DNA from: Dugong dugon
Lineage: Eukaryota; Chordata; Mammalia; Sirenia; Dugongidae
Reading direction: 5' to 3'
Length of the DNA stretch: 64,000 bases
NCBI GenBank assembly: GCA_030035585.1
Contig: CM057474.1
Span: 3,466,501-3,530,500, forward strand
Position 1 is the stretch's first letter; each line of letters starts with the position of its first letter. Of this stretch, positions 13,222 to 23,880 are shown one piece after another. The notes beneath the pieces are model-generated. The model was not told the DNA's origin. It did no database searches and worked only from the letters and a program-made list of their open reading frames with translations. A program made the translations under genes and the position numbers.

Positions 13222-13404
13222 ATGAACCCATTGCCATCAAATCGATTCCACTCCTAGTGACCCTACAGGACAGAGCAGAACTGCCTCACAGGGTTTCCAA
13301 GACTGTAAATCTTCACGGAAGCAGACTGCCCCATCTTTCTCCCATGGAGTGACTCGTGGGTTCGAACTGCTGACCTTTCCCCGAGTACTTAGCCACCAGG
13401 CCTC
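13222..13404 (-). mobile_element. AfroSINE, long type, antisense
   Basis: The plus strand shows the antisense order of AfroSINE: 'attgccatcaaatcgattcc', 'ggcctcc' at the right edge, and 'gggttcgaactgctgac' for the B box. It carries the 'gaagcagactgccccatctt' insert of the long type. It sits about 80 bases after the 8-kb L1. Confidence 0.9.
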
Positions 13405-13512
13405 CTTATCGATCATAGAGACTTGAATTTTAGTATAATGCCTGGGTTTCTCTGTTTCTTTAAGCGACACCCATGATTCTGTCAAAGAAAGGAAGTAAGA
13501 TGTTTAAATAAA

Positions 13513-13985
13513 AAGAACATATGTTTTTTCCTGTTGCTGCTGTAACAAATTACTATAAACTTGGCTGAAAACAGCACAAATCTATTATCTTATAGTTCTA
13601 GAGATTAGAAGGCTGAACTGGATCTTGCAGGGTAAAATCAAGGTGTTGGCAGGTCTTCGTTCCTTCTGGAGCCTCTAGGGAAGAATCCGCTTCCTTGCCT
13701 TTTCCAGCTTCTTGAGACCACCTGCATCACTTGGCTCGTGGTCCCTCCCTTCATTTTTAAAGCAACTCCAATCTCTGCTTCATCACATCTCTTCTCTGCT
13801 TCCTCTCTGCTTCTGACCCAGTTGTCCCCTCTTATAAGGACGCTTGTGATTACCTTGGGCCCACCTGGATAATCCAAGATAATCTCCCCCTCTCAAGATA
13901 CTTAATCAATCTGAAAAAAAGTCCCTTTTACCATGTAAAGTAACATACTCGCAGATTCTAGAGATGAGGATGTGGGCATTCTTCA
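13513..13985 (-). mobile_element. MLT1-type MaLR LTR, antisense, old
   Basis: The plus strand starts 'tgttgctgctgtaacaaatt' and passes through 'aatcaaggtgttggcagg', 'cttccttgccttttccagct' and 'ataaggacgcttgtgattac', the usual antisense reading of MLT1 LTRs. It has no internal coding sequence. It is older and more diverged than the LTRs at 10.2 and 54.6 kb. Confidence 0.75.
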
Positions 13986-14006
13986 GCCTACCACTGAGCA
14001 TTAGAT

Positions 14007-14205
14007 TGCTGTTGTTGTAGTTAGGTGCCATCGAGTCAGTTCTGATTTACAGTGACCCTTTGTATAACAGAATGAAACACTGCCGGGTCCTTGCCATCCT
14101 CACAATCCTTGTTTGCTTGAGCCCATTGCTGCAGCCACTGTGTCAATCCATCTCATCGAGGGTCTTCCTCTTTTTCGCTGACTGTCTACTTTACTAAGCA
14201 TGATG
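14007..14205 (-). mobile_element. RTE LINE, short 3'-end fragment, antisense
   Basis: The plus strand reads 'gttgttgtagttaggtgcca' then 'gaatgaaacactgccgggtc' and 'ccatctcatcgagggtcttc', the same antisense tail as the larger RTE copies at 14.63 and 45.24 kb. Only about 200 bases of the 3' end remain, typical of 5' truncation. It stops exactly where the next repeat's homology begins. Confidence 0.82.
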
Positions 14206-14298
14206 TGGTAAGACCGAACCCTGTTAAAGGCAGAAAACTTTCGAGACCCAGAATAACAAGGCAGTCCCTTCAAGTTCTGGCTCTCACAGGTTTCCCTG
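14206..14298 (+). mobile_element. Copy A of an unnamed inverted-repeat DNA element (partial)
   Basis: About 90 bases here match the reverse complement of 59741-59830 at roughly 80% by eye. The shared path is 'gtaagac', then 'ccctgt-aaagg', 'gaaaact', 'gacccaga', 'acaaggcagtc', 'tggctct' and 'caggttt'. The right edge, read in reverse, starts CAGGGAAACCTGTGAGAGCC, matching the terminal inverted repeats of the copy at 59.74 kb. The left part is missing. It is directly joined to a MIR on the right. Confidence 0.6.
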
Positions 14299-14400
14299 TA
14301 TTATTTTCCCCAGTTTACAGATGCGGTCAAGAGGTTAAAGAACTTACCCAAAATCCTATAGCCAGTTAGTTGTGAAACTGGACTTCAACTACAAGCAAAA
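14299..14400 (-). mobile_element. MIR SINE fragment, antisense
   Basis: 'ttattttccccagtttacag', 'aagaggttaaagaacttacc' and 'tgtgaaactggacttcaac' follow the antisense MIR core in order. Confidence 0.7.
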
Positions 14401-14631
14401 TGACCCCAGAGCCTCTCTTCCTTTCCAATGGATTTAAATGAATTAATCAGTAAATGTTAGTGGTTATTACTACTACTATTACTACTGTTCAACTGAGACT
14501 GGAAATCATTAGTTTTTATTGGTAAAGCATTACTGGTTGTGTGATATCTGTTTCCAATTAGTACTCAGTGTACAAGAATAGAAGATAGACATTTGGAATG
14601 ATCTGGGTTTAGGCATTTCTTAGGCTGATAT
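14401..14631. other. Short unclassified spacer
   Basis: A small ACT/ATT-rich patch occurs at about 14465-14490. Nothing else was recognised. Confidence 0.4.
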
Positions 14632-16190
14632 GTTGTGGTTAGGTGCCGTCAACTCGCTTCCAACTCACAGCAACCTCATGTACAGCAGAACAAAACACTG
14701 CCCGGTCCTGTGCTATCCTCACAATCATTGTTATGCTTGAGCCCGTTGTTGCAAACACGGTGTCAATCCACCTCATTGAGGGTCTTCCTCTTTTTCTATG
14801 ACCCTCTACTTTACCAAGCATGATGTCCTTCTCCAGGAACTATTCCCTCTTGATAACATGTCCTTGCTTCTGAGGAGCATCCTGGCTGTACTTCTTCCAA
14901 GACACATGTGTTTGTTCTTCTGGCATTTCATGGGGTATTCCATATCCTTTGCCAGCACCCTAGCTCGAAGCCATCAATTCTTCTGTGGCCTTCCTTATTC
15001 ATTGTCCAGCTTTCACATGCAAATGAGGAGATTAAGAACACCATGGCTTGGGTCAGGCGCACCTTAGTCCTTAATGTGATGTCTTTACTTTTTAACACTT
15101 TAAAGAGGTCTTTTGCAGCAGATTTGCCCAGCACAACGTGTTGTTTGATTTCTTGACTGCTGCTTCCATGGGCGTTGATTGTGGATCCAACTAAAATGAA
15201 ATCCTTGACAACTTCAATCTTTTCTCCATTTATCATGATGTTGCTTATTGGTCCAGTTGTGAGGATTTTGGTTCTCTTTATGTTGAGGTGTAATTCACAC
15301 TGAAGGCTGTGGTCTTTGATCTTCATCAGTAAGTGCTTCAAGTCCTCTTCACTTTCAGTGAGCAAGGTCGTGTCATTTGCATATCACAGGTTGTTAGAGA
15401 GTCTTCCTCCAATCTTGATGACATGTTCTTCATATAGTCCAGCTTCTCGGGTTATTTGCTCAGCATACAGATTGAATAAGTATGGTGAAAGGATACAACC
15501 CTGACACACACCTTTCCTGACTTTAAACCACACAGTATCTCCTTGTTCTGTTGGAACAGCTGCCACTTAATCTATGTACAGGTTCCTCATGAACACAATT
15601 AAGTGTTCTGGAATTCCCATTCTTCACAATGTTATTCATAACTTGTTATGATCCACACAGTCCAATGCCTTTGCATAGTCAATAAATACAGGTAAACATC
15701 TTTCTGGTATTCTCTGCTTTCAGCCAAGATCCATCTGACATCAGCAGTGATATCCCTCCTTCCACGTCCTCTTCTGAATCTGGCTTGAATTTCTGGCAGT
15801 TCCCCGTTGATGTACTGCTGCAACCACTTTTGAATGATCTTCAGCAAAATTTTACTTGCGTGTGATTTAATTATATTGTTCGATAATTTCTGCATTCTGT
15901 TGGATCACCTTTCTTTGGAATGGGCACAAATATAAGTCTCTTCCAGTCGTTTGGCCAGGAATCTGTCTTCCAAATTTCTCGACATACACGAGTGAGTACT
16001 TCCAGTGCTGCATCCGTTTATTGAAACATCTCAGTAAGTATTCTGTTAATTCCTGGAGCCTTGTTTTTTGCCAATGCCTACAGTTCAGCTTGGACTTCTC
16101 CTTTCCATACCATTGGTTATTGATTATATGCTACCTCCTGAAATGGTTGAACACTGACCAATTCCTTTTGGTACAGTGAGTCTGTTTATT

Positions 16191-16206
16191 CCTTCCATCT
16201 TCTTTT
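16191..16206. repeat. 16-bp target-site duplication, left of nested L1
   Basis: ccttccatcttctttt is repeated exactly at 16916-16931. Confidence 0.9.
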
Positions 16207-16915
16207 TTGTTTGTTTGTTTTTATTGTACTTTAGATGAAGGTTTATGAGCAAACAAGTTTCTCATTAAATAATACACATATTGTTTCGTGACACTGGTGG
16301 CCAACCGCATGACATGTCAACATTCTCCCCTGCTCAACCTTGGCTTCCCCATTACCAGCTTTCCTGTCCCCTCCTGCCTTCTGGTCTTTGCCCCCGGGCT
16401 GCTGTGTCCATTTAGTCTCTTTTTGTTTTATGGGCCTGTCTAATCTTTGGGTGAACCTCAGGAGTGACTTCATTACTGAGCTATAAGGGTGTCCAGTGGC
16501 CATACTCTTGGGATTTCTCCAATTGCTGTCAGACCAGTAGGTCTGGTCTTTTTTTGTTTGTTTTGTTCTGTGAGTTAGAATTTTGTTCTACATTTTTCTG
16601 CAGCTCTGTCCAGAACCCTCTCTGGTGATCCCTGTCAGAGCAGTCAGTGGTAGTAGCCGAGCACCATCTAGTTGTGCTGGACTCAGTCTGGTGGAGGCTG
16701 TGGTAGTTGTGGTCCATTAGTCCTTTGGACTAATCTTTCCCTTGTGTCTTTGGTTTTCTTCTTTCTCCCTTGCTCCAGACAGGGTGAGACCAGTGCAGTA
16801 TCTTAGATGGCTGCTCACAACTTTTAAGACTCTAGATGCTACTCACCAAAGTAGACTGTAGAACATTTTTTTTATAAATTGTTATGCCAGTTGAGCTAGA
16901 TGTTTCCCGAGACCA
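16207..16915 (-). mobile_element. 5'-truncated L1 (3' UTR only), nested in the RTE
   Basis: The plus strand begins with T-rich sequence and then 'attgtactttagatgaaggt', the reverse complement of the L1 tail, and continues through the same 3' UTR as the 8-kb L1. It carries a perfect 16-bp duplication. It inserted after the RTE and is therefore younger. Confidence 0.92.
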
Positions 16916-16931
16916 CCTTCCATCTTCTTTT
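16916..16931. repeat. 16-bp target-site duplication, right of nested L1
   Basis: Exact copy of 16191-16206. RTE sequence resumes across it. Confidence 0.9.
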
Positions 16932-17989
16932 GATGCTTCCTGCAGTATTTAATATTTTCCTTATAGAATCCTTCAATATTGCAGCCAGAGGCTTGAATTT
17001 TTTCTTCAGTTCTTTCAGTTTGAGAAACGCCGAGCACGTTTTTCCCTTTTGGTTTTCTAACTGCAGGTCTTGGCACATTTCATTATAATACTTTACTTTG
17101 TCTTCTCGAGCCACTCACTGAAATCTGTTCAGCTCTTTTACTTCAGCTCTTTTACTTCATTTCTTCCTTTTGCTTTAGCTATTATACATTCAAGGGCAAG
17201 TTTCAGAGTCTCTTCTGACATCCATTTTGGTCTTTTCTTATTTTTCCTGTCTTTTTAATGACCTCTTGCTTTCTTTATGTATGATGTCCTTGATGTCATC
17301 CCACAACTCATCTGGTCTTCGGTCATTAGTGTTCAATGCATAAAATCTATTCTTCAGATGGTCTCTAAATTTAGATGGAATATACTCAAGGTTGTACTTT
17401 GGCTCTCGTGGACTTGCTCTAATTTTCTTTGGCTTCAACTTGAACTTGCATATGAGTAATTGATGGTCAGTTCCACAGTTGGCCTCTGGCCTTGTTCTGA
17501 CTAACGATATTGAGCTTTTCCACCATCTCTTTCCACAGATGTAGTTGATTTGATTCCTGTGTATTCCATCCGGTGAGGTCCATGTGTATTGTCACCATTT
17601 ATGTTGTTAAAAAAACGTATTTGCAATAAAGAAGTCGTTGGTCTTGCAAAATTCTATCATGCAATCTCTGGCATCATTTCTATCACCAAGGCCATATTTT
17701 CCAACTACTGTTCCATCTTTGTTCCCAAATTTTGCATTCCAATCACCAATAAATATCAAGGTATCTTGATTGCATGTTCAATCAATTTCAGTCTACAGAA
17801 GATGGTAAAAATCTTCAGTTTCTCCATCTTTGGCCTTAGTGGTTGGTGTGTAAATTTGGATAATAGTAGTGTTAACTGGCCATTCTTGTAGTTGTATTGA
17901 TATTATTCTATCACTGACAGTGTTGTACTTCAGCATAGATCTTGAAATGTTCTTTGGCCCAATATAGTGGATGGTTATGAAGATCATGT

Positions 17990-19245
17990 ATCACAAAAGA
18001 TTGTTAAAATAAACACCATGTGTGGGCCTAGGCTGGATATGGAGGGAAATTAAGTCAACGAAAAGGTGAGAAATTGGGAGAAAATTAAGGGATGAAGAGA
18101 ATAGAATCTCAACTGGGGCAGGGAGACTTGTACTGGGAGTATGAACACGAACAAACAGGAAAGACTGTAGGTTGCAGTGCATGAACAGATTACCTGCGTT
18201 AATGTGCCATGGGTGCAACCACGCTGGCAGAGGACACAGGCTACAGTCTATGCAACATAGTACTTGTGTAATAAAGACGTGAGCTTAAAATTGTGCCTTA
18301 GTGAAACCTTGGTGAGAAAACTCTTTTGATACCCTATTTCTGTTTGGGTAGCATCAAACATTTGTTAACTGAAGTAATGAAGGAATTTGGTGTTACTTAT
18401 AGAGGAATTTAGAATTTCATTTGGAACATAATGGTATTAAGTCAGTATTTTCCTCTTCTTGTCTTGAAAATTATACCCAAAAAAGCAATAAGGGGTATGA
18501 GGGGAAGGTAAAAAAAAATACTTCAAATTCTATTTTTTGTGCCATTTTGTGAAGCTAGGGGTCACTAAGACTCCAGACCCTGTAGAGGTGGAAGGAACAT
18601 CAAAGACAGTAGATATCAGGGGAAGACGCAGACATTAAATACTCAGTAGCAGTAGATCTCAGAAAAAGCAAGAGAAATAAATCTCCTGAAGGTGGGGGAA
18701 CACATAAGGTACAAAACTTAACCCTTTACTGTAATGAGAAGGCGAGTGACTAGATAGCAGCATGAGGTTCCTGGACCTACATTGGAGAAGGTGGGATTAA
18801 ATGAGGAATCATATATGACTAATCATTGAGATGGCAAAATAAACAGAAAGGGATAAGCAGTCCATTTCTTTGGCAGTGGCAGAGAAGAAAGACCTTCCTA
18901 TGTAAAAAACCCCATGGCTGACTATCTCTACAAGCTGAGGAGAAATTAGGACTCATTGTATTCAATCACAAGAAAAATTCAAGCTAGCCTGATACACACT
19001 GTTGGCTCATCCAGAACGTAACTGCAGACATAAATCCCCAGCATCCTACAAATAACTGATCTGAGAAAAACGTATATAGTTCATTGACGAGAAATTAGAA
19101 AAGCAGTAGTATGGAATCTAGACAAAACTCTACAGAAGGACAAAAACGAGGGAAGACCAGAAAAACAAATGGAAGATGAAAAACCACCAGAAACAAGTTG
19201 TCATGGAGCAGTAAAAAAAAAAAAAGTGACCAAGTATTTTGCAAT
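17990..19245. other. Unclassified non-coding sequence
   Basis: No repeat or gene recognised. An A-run at 19213-19225 and a G-rich run at 19254-19270 close the stretch. The purine-rich character of 18540-19250 could reflect the 5' part of the HAL1 that follows, but I cannot align it. Confidence 0.4.
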
Positions 19246-19249
19246 GAAT

Positions 19250-20010
19250 TAAAGGGGGGGTGGGGTGGGGATGAAGCAATCACCTCTATGAAACAAGAGC
19301 ATTAAACAGAAATACAATACGTTTGGAAAGAGATGGCAAGATAATAGGAAGTGATCAAATATGAGCTGATAGCTTAGAAATAAAGTAGAAGAAAAATACA
19401 TAATCGTCACAGAAGTAAATGTAAAATTTGGAGGGGCTCAAGGGAAGTAAACACCATGGAAAATCCTATAGTGGACACAGAAGAAAGAAAATTTAAAAAG
19501 AAGTGAAGCGAAATAAAATAGTTTTTCAAGAAATAACCATTTTCTGAAATAAACTATTTGTTTACACATATTGAAAGTTTACTGTTTTCCAGGGTAAACT
19601 GACCCAGAATGGTCCATAGTGAGAAATATGCTAACAGAGTTAATAAACTTTGAAAATAAAGAAACTGGCTAGGCAGGAAAAAATGTCACTTTGCCCTCAG
19701 ACTTTTCCACAGCTTTCAATATCACAGCACAGCGGAGGAATGGCTGCAAAATTGTGAAGGAAAAATTGTGACATGCATTTTGTACCAGTCAAGCTGTTTT
19801 TCATTTGTAAAAACAACAGAGAAGTTGTTTTGAACATTCAAGAATTCCCAGAGCACTGTTCCCATAAACCCTTAAACTACATGAAAAATTTCAGCCAACC
19901 ACTGTCAGTGAGCATTGCATCTAAATAACTAGAAAACTAAGACTAAAATAAATATAAGAAATACAGTGACAAACTGGAATCAATATAAGCTATGACAAAT
20001 TATAAACAAC
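19250..20010 (+). mobile_element. HAL1 (half-LINE L1) ORF1-type remnant
   Basis: Phrases appear in HAL1 order: 'acagaagtaaatgtaaaatt', 'ttttccagggtaaactgacc' followed by 'agaatggtc', then 'gaaggaaaaattgtgacatg', 'ccagtcaagctgttttt' and 'ttgaacattcaagaattccc'. HAL1 is an extinct L1 relative that kept only the first ORF. The reading frame is badly broken. Confidence 0.55.
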
Positions 20011-20159
20011 ATAACAAAAAAGAATTTAGAATAGGGGAGGGGAGAGATGCTGAAGGTAGAATAAGCAACTTAGACTAGCTTCTCTAGAAAGCCAGGCCAG
20101 AGACAAAGGCTTCTACCTCAGAAATCGTACGCCTTTCCAGTTATTTATCTTCTTCTGGG

Positions 20160-20570
20160 TTTTTCAGTAGCATTTTAAAAATAACATTATAAAATTTTTA
20201 TGTAGATCTTGCCATCTCTTATGCTATTCCTAAGCATTTTATGTTTCTAGCTGAATCATGAATATAGTTTTTTCTTCCCTTTTATTAGTCTCTGAGTTGT
20301 GTCCCGTATCAGTACTGAATCTTGACTTTGATAGATTCAATGTGCCTTGAAGTCAAGAGCTACAGCAATCCTTTGCATTTGATAAATGATGCTATTTCAA
20401 CCCAGATCACCTCTTGTATAAAATGATTATTCCATTGGAGTTTAGGCATACGAAATAATGTTATGGTTGCTATTGATGTGTTTGCTTTTCTTCAATATTA
20501 AAAACATTATTCAACTGCTATTTTTTATTATGAAATAATCTTTGGGTTTCCTGGGGGAGTATTTTCTATG
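20160..20570. other. AT-rich stretch, possibly old antisense L1
   Basis: The segment 'cctaagcattttatgtttct' resembles antisense L1 ORF2 ('cctaggtattttatgttttt'), but surrounding matches are too weak to assign it. Otherwise unclassified. Confidence 0.3.
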
Positions 20571-20582
20571 TCCAAAAAAGAC

Positions 20583-20738
20583 TCAAACCCGCTGCCATTA
20601 AGCTGATTCCGACTCATAGTGACCCTAGAGGACAGAGTAGAACTGCCCCATAGGGTTTCCAAGGAGCGGCTGATGGATTCGAACTCCTGACCTTTTGGTT
20701 AGCAGCTGAGCTCTTAACCACTGTGCCTCCAGGGCTCC
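20583..20738 (-). mobile_element. AfroSINE, short type, antisense
   Basis: The antisense AfroSINE reads from 'gctgccattaagctgattcc' to 'gcctccagggctcc', with the B box seen as 'gattcgaactcctgac'. A likely duplication, ttctatgt, lies at 20564-20571 and 20741-20748. Confidence 0.93.
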
Positions 20739-20937
20739 ATTTCTATGTAGGACTTTATTTTAAAAAGGTAATACGTGGCTTCTATCTTTGAAGAATTTCA
20801 ATTATTCTCGGATATGTCTTTTCTCTTACCATGAAACATTTAATTAGCCAACTGATTACTCACCATGTGCTTCATGCTATACCAAGTAACTTCTTGAGCA
20901 GCATGGGGTCATAAGTATCAGTTATTGGGAGCCAGAA

Positions 20938-21096
20938 GCCCTGATGGCATGGTGGTTAAGAGCTTGGCTGCTAACCAAAAGGTTGGCCGTTCAAATACAA
21001 CAGCCACTGCTTGGAAACACTATGGGGCAGTACTACTCTGTCCAACAGGGTCTCTATGAGTCCAAATTGACTAGACAGTAATGGGTTTGGTTTTGG
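20938..21096 (+). mobile_element. AfroSINE, short type
   Basis: It opens 'gccctgatggcatggtggtt' (A-box region) and continues with 'ctgctaaccaaaaggttggc' and a 3' 'gggtttggttttgg'. The duplication is tattgggagccagaag at 20924-20939 and an imperfect tattggaagccaagaa at 21097-21112. Confidence 0.93.
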
Positions 21097-21244
21097 TATT
21101 GGAAGCCAAGAATGTAAAAATTAGACAAAAACTAGAAGGATCAAGCAACTTTCAGAGATTAGAGCTAAGGCAGATAGGTGAATTACTGTTAGCATTCACA
21201 TATAAATCACAATAGCCAGAAACCAAGTAAATAGATAATAATAA

Positions 21245-21398
21245 AAACCCCTTGCCTTCAAGTCAATTCCAACTCATAGCTACCCTATAGAACAGAGTAG
21301 AACTGCCCCATAGGGTTTCCAAGGAATGGCTGGTGGATTCGAACTGCTGACCTTTTGGTTAGCAACTGAGCTCTTAACCAATACACCACCAGGGCTCC
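21245..21398 (-). mobile_element. AfroSINE, short type, antisense
   Basis: Antisense order from 'ccccttgccttcaagtcaat' to 'caccaccagggctcc', with the B box as 'gattcgaactgctgac'. Third of four SINEs in about 1.1 kb. Confidence 0.93.
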
Positions 21399-21437
21399 TG
21401 AGGCAGTAATAAAGGAAATAATTTAATAGCGAATAGG

Positions 21438-21645
21438 AGGCCTGGTGGTGCAGTAGTGGTTAAGCACTCAGCTGCGAACCAAAAGGGGTGTGGTTCGAAC
21501 CCACCAGCCACTCTGCAGGAGAAAAATGTGGCAGTCTGCTTCCATAAAGATATGCAGCTTTGGAAACTCTATGGAGCAGAGCAATTTCATTATGTCCTAC
21601 AGAGTCGCTGTAACTCAGAATCCACTCAACAGCAGTGGGTTTTTG
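21438..21645 (+). mobile_element. AfroSINE, long type
   Basis: It begins 'gaggcctggtggtgcagtag' and has the B box 'gtggttcgaacccacc', the long-type insert 'gtggcagtctgcttcc' and the 3' end 'caacagcagtgggttt'. Flanks 'atttaatagcgaatagg' (21421-21437) and 'atttaataaaggataag' (21649-21665) are an imperfect duplication. Confidence 0.92.
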
Positions 21646-21665
21646 GGTTATTTAATAAAGGATAA

Positions 21666-22430
21666 GAAAAATTAGCAGAAATACTAGGCAGAAACATTAT
21701 AACTCATGAAAGTACAGAAACAATCAAATTGTCCAACAAAAAAGAAAAAAAAAATCTATTAGATATGATAGGTTAAAATGATAACTCTGACAATTAGGTG
21801 GAAATATTGAAAAACATTGATTTCAAGTGAATAAAATACATCACATAACAACATATTCAGTATTATTATTTCTAATAAAATACCAACTATATGTAGACAA
21901 CACTTACAAGAGAATATGAAGAAATAAATACTATTATAGGTGGGTTATGTTAAGTTTTAAGAAAATAAACTTTTTGTTGATGTAACAATAATTTTGAAAT
22001 TGTACTATCAAGATACAAGAGCTTAAGAGGATGGGTAAAGCAACGGCGATAAGAAAATCTTGCTTCGGTAAAAAAATGTTATATTCCTCCTGTTGTTATC
22101 ATTAATAAGAGCTCATATTTATTTATCATTGCCTGTATGCTGAGTCTTAAAGCAAAAACCAGTCAAAACTGTGGTTAGTCTCCGTTTTGTATAGATCTTT
22201 GCTTGCACTCCAGTCAGAAATGGATAAAATAAGAATACATGTTACAAATGTGAGAGAGATATCAAAGTGAAGGCAGTTGCTGCTAATCGTCATAGGAGAC
22301 ACAAAAGAAATAGGTGGGATGACATCCGCCCCAAGACACTTGGAATTTAGCTGGGGTGGGAGTGAGAGATCACACCTGCAACAATCAGCGGTTAAAACAC
22401 TCTGGTTTCTGTTGCGTCAAAGTGCAATAA
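21666..22430. other. Unclassified AT-rich sequence
   Basis: No gene or known repeat seen. Confidence 0.4.
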
Positions 22431-22436
22431 AAGATT

Positions 22437-22573
22437 TGTTTAAAAAGGAGGGCGAGAAGAAGGGAGGAAGGAAGGAAGAAAAAGAGGGAAAAAGAAAGGA
22501 AAGAAAAAGGTAGGAAGGAAAAAAGAGAGAAAGAAACAGCGAAAAAGAAAGGAAGGAAGGAAAAAGAAAAGCT
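22437..22573. repeat. Degenerate GAAA/GGAA polypurine tract
   Basis: About 135 bases are almost purely purine on the plus strand, built from gaaa, ggaa and aaag units. Such tracts can form triplexes and mutate fast. Long open frames on the minus strand here, rich in F, L and S, are artefacts of low complexity. Confidence 0.9.
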
Positions 22574-22599
22574 GCTCCACCAGTATTAGTCTGCAGGCT

Positions 22600-22808
22600 C
22601 TTAACTGGAATTTGTGGCAGGACAACTGAGTTGTGCAGGACGGTCCATGTGCTGCAGGATGGTTTACATCCCTGACTCCTGTCCTTTAAATCCCTGTTGT
22701 CCCAGTCGTTGTGACAAACAGAAAAAATAAAATAAAATTCTAAATTCATTAATCAAGTAAAATAAATTTTAAAACACCTCACACATTTTTTTTCCAAGTT
22801 GAGAATCA
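22600..22808 (-). mobile_element. MER20-like hAT element, diverged, antisense
   Basis: The order 'aactgagttgtgcaggac', 'gatggtttacatccctgac', 'ccagtcgttgtgacaa' and finally 'gttgagaatcatta' parallels the antisense MER20 copy at 25.53 kb. An AT-rich interruption lies at about 22720-22780. Confidence 0.45.
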
Positions 22809-22825
22809 TTAGACCAAAAAGTTTT
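22809..22825. repeat. 17-bp target-site duplication, left
   Basis: ttagaccaaaaagtttt is repeated exactly at 22990-23006. Confidence 0.92.
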
Positions 22826-22989
22826 TTTATAGATTTTTTTTTTAATTTGTTTTTTTTATTGTACTTTAGGTGAAGGTTTACAGAATAGTTTCTCATGACA
22901 GTCAGTACCCATATGGTTTTATGGCATTGATTAACAAACCCGCAGCATGGAAACGCTCTCCCTTCTCGACCTTGGAGGACCTTTTTTCT
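22826..22989 (-). mobile_element. Very short 5'-truncated L1 3' end
   Basis: T-rich sequence is followed by 'attgtactttaggtgaaggt' and about 120 bases of L1 3' UTR in antisense. The element is only about 164 bp long, but it has a perfect 17-bp duplication, so it is a complete insertion event. Confidence 0.9.
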
Positions 22990-23006
22990 TTAGACCAAAA
23001 AGTTTT
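22990..23006. repeat. 17-bp target-site duplication, right
   Basis: Exact copy of 22809-22825. Confidence 0.92.
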
Positions 23007-23089
23007 AAACTCTAGTGTTCCAGAGCATCTTAGGGTTTGGCTGGTCAGCTTAGCAATATTGAAAACAACAGTAAAAAAATAACGCGTAA

Positions 23090-23880
23090 CCAAACCCCTG
23101 GTCATGTTCGACTCCTCTTTTCTCTCATTCCCAGGTCAGCTCCCTCAGCACATCCTGTTTGAGCTACTTCCAAACTGCAGTCACGATCCAACCACTTCGT
23201 CCGTCTCTGCCACACCCGTGGTGCCCTAGCCGACATCATCTCTCACCTGGATTACTGCAGCTCCCCGGTGCCCCCTGTGGCTTAGCCAGTGTGCTCCCAA
23301 CACAGCAGTCAGTCGAGCAATGCTCCTGTAACAGTAAACCAGATTCTATCATTTCTCCCCCAGAGCATGACGATGACTCCCCTTGTCACTTAGAGTTAAA
23401 AACAAGTCCTTATATGGCCCTTCATGACTTGGACCCTGCGACCCCTTTGATCTAGCCTTTGAACACCCCTCCCCCACTGCCTCCTTACCTGCCAGAATCG
23501 CTGCTCCTCCTACGGGCCAGGTACCCTGTCTCCTGGGGCTTTTGCACAGTCTCTTACATCTCTGCGGAGCTCTGTGCCTGATCGCTCCATCACTCACGGC
23601 AGGTCTCGCCTCAAATGTCCCCAGCCACCTGATCTCAGGTGTCAACACCCCCTACCCCCATACACACACACACAATCATGTCCTATCTTCTTTCCTTAAT
23701 TTATGTTTCTTCTGATCAATTACTGGTTTTTTAAAACACATTTAGAAAAAATACATTTTACTTCTTTATCTTGTTTGTTTATTGTCTGCCCCTCTCCCAT
23801 TAGAATAAATACTCCATGAAGATGGGCATTTTTTTTTTCCTGTTGTTCATTGCTGTCTACTCAGCACCTAGACAAATCTT
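23090..23880 (+). mobile_element. L2-like LINE 3' region
   Basis: Ordered landmarks of this ancient LINE family are visible: 'catctctcacctggattact', 'cttatatggcccttcatgac', 'tgcctccttacctgccagaa', 'ggggcttttgcacagtct', 'tttattgtctgcccctctcc', and 'actcagcacctagacaaat'. A possible final tail 'gttgaataaacgaatga' lies at about 24155-24170 after a 225-base unrelated segment. A short CA run is at about 23661-23672. No usable reading frame remains. Confidence 0.62.

Larger units (their letters stand above)
14632..17987 (-). mobile_element. RTE-clade LINE, 5'-truncated and dead, antisense, with a nested L1
   Basis: RTE LINEs encode one polyprotein with an APE-type endonuclease and a reverse transcriptase. 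On the minus strand the endonuclease part covers about 17987-17460, with a retained GDWNAK motif at 17733-17747. A linker ('RPDELWDDIKDI') is at about 17310, and the reverse transcriptase at about 15900-15370. The C-terminal region at 15365-14928 is the longest open stretch, 145 codons. The extreme 5' end is missing. The polymerase YADD box reads YAND (15372-15383), with a stop codon directly before it (15384-15386). An L1 3' end inserted at 16207-16915 splits it. It resembles BovB-like RTE elements and is the probable driver of the RTE-tailed SINEs here. Confidence 0.88.

Noticed and set aside
14928..15365. A 145-codon minus-strand frame as a gene
   Set aside because: It is the C-terminal part of an RTE reverse-transcriptase polyprotein; the catalytic box just upstream is broken.
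20583..21645. A CRISPR-like or tandem array
   Set aside because: The spaced repeats are dispersed SINE copies in both orientations with different flanks.
22417..22749. A 110-codon minus-strand frame
   Set aside because: It is the translation of a polypurine tract and has no real sequence complexity.
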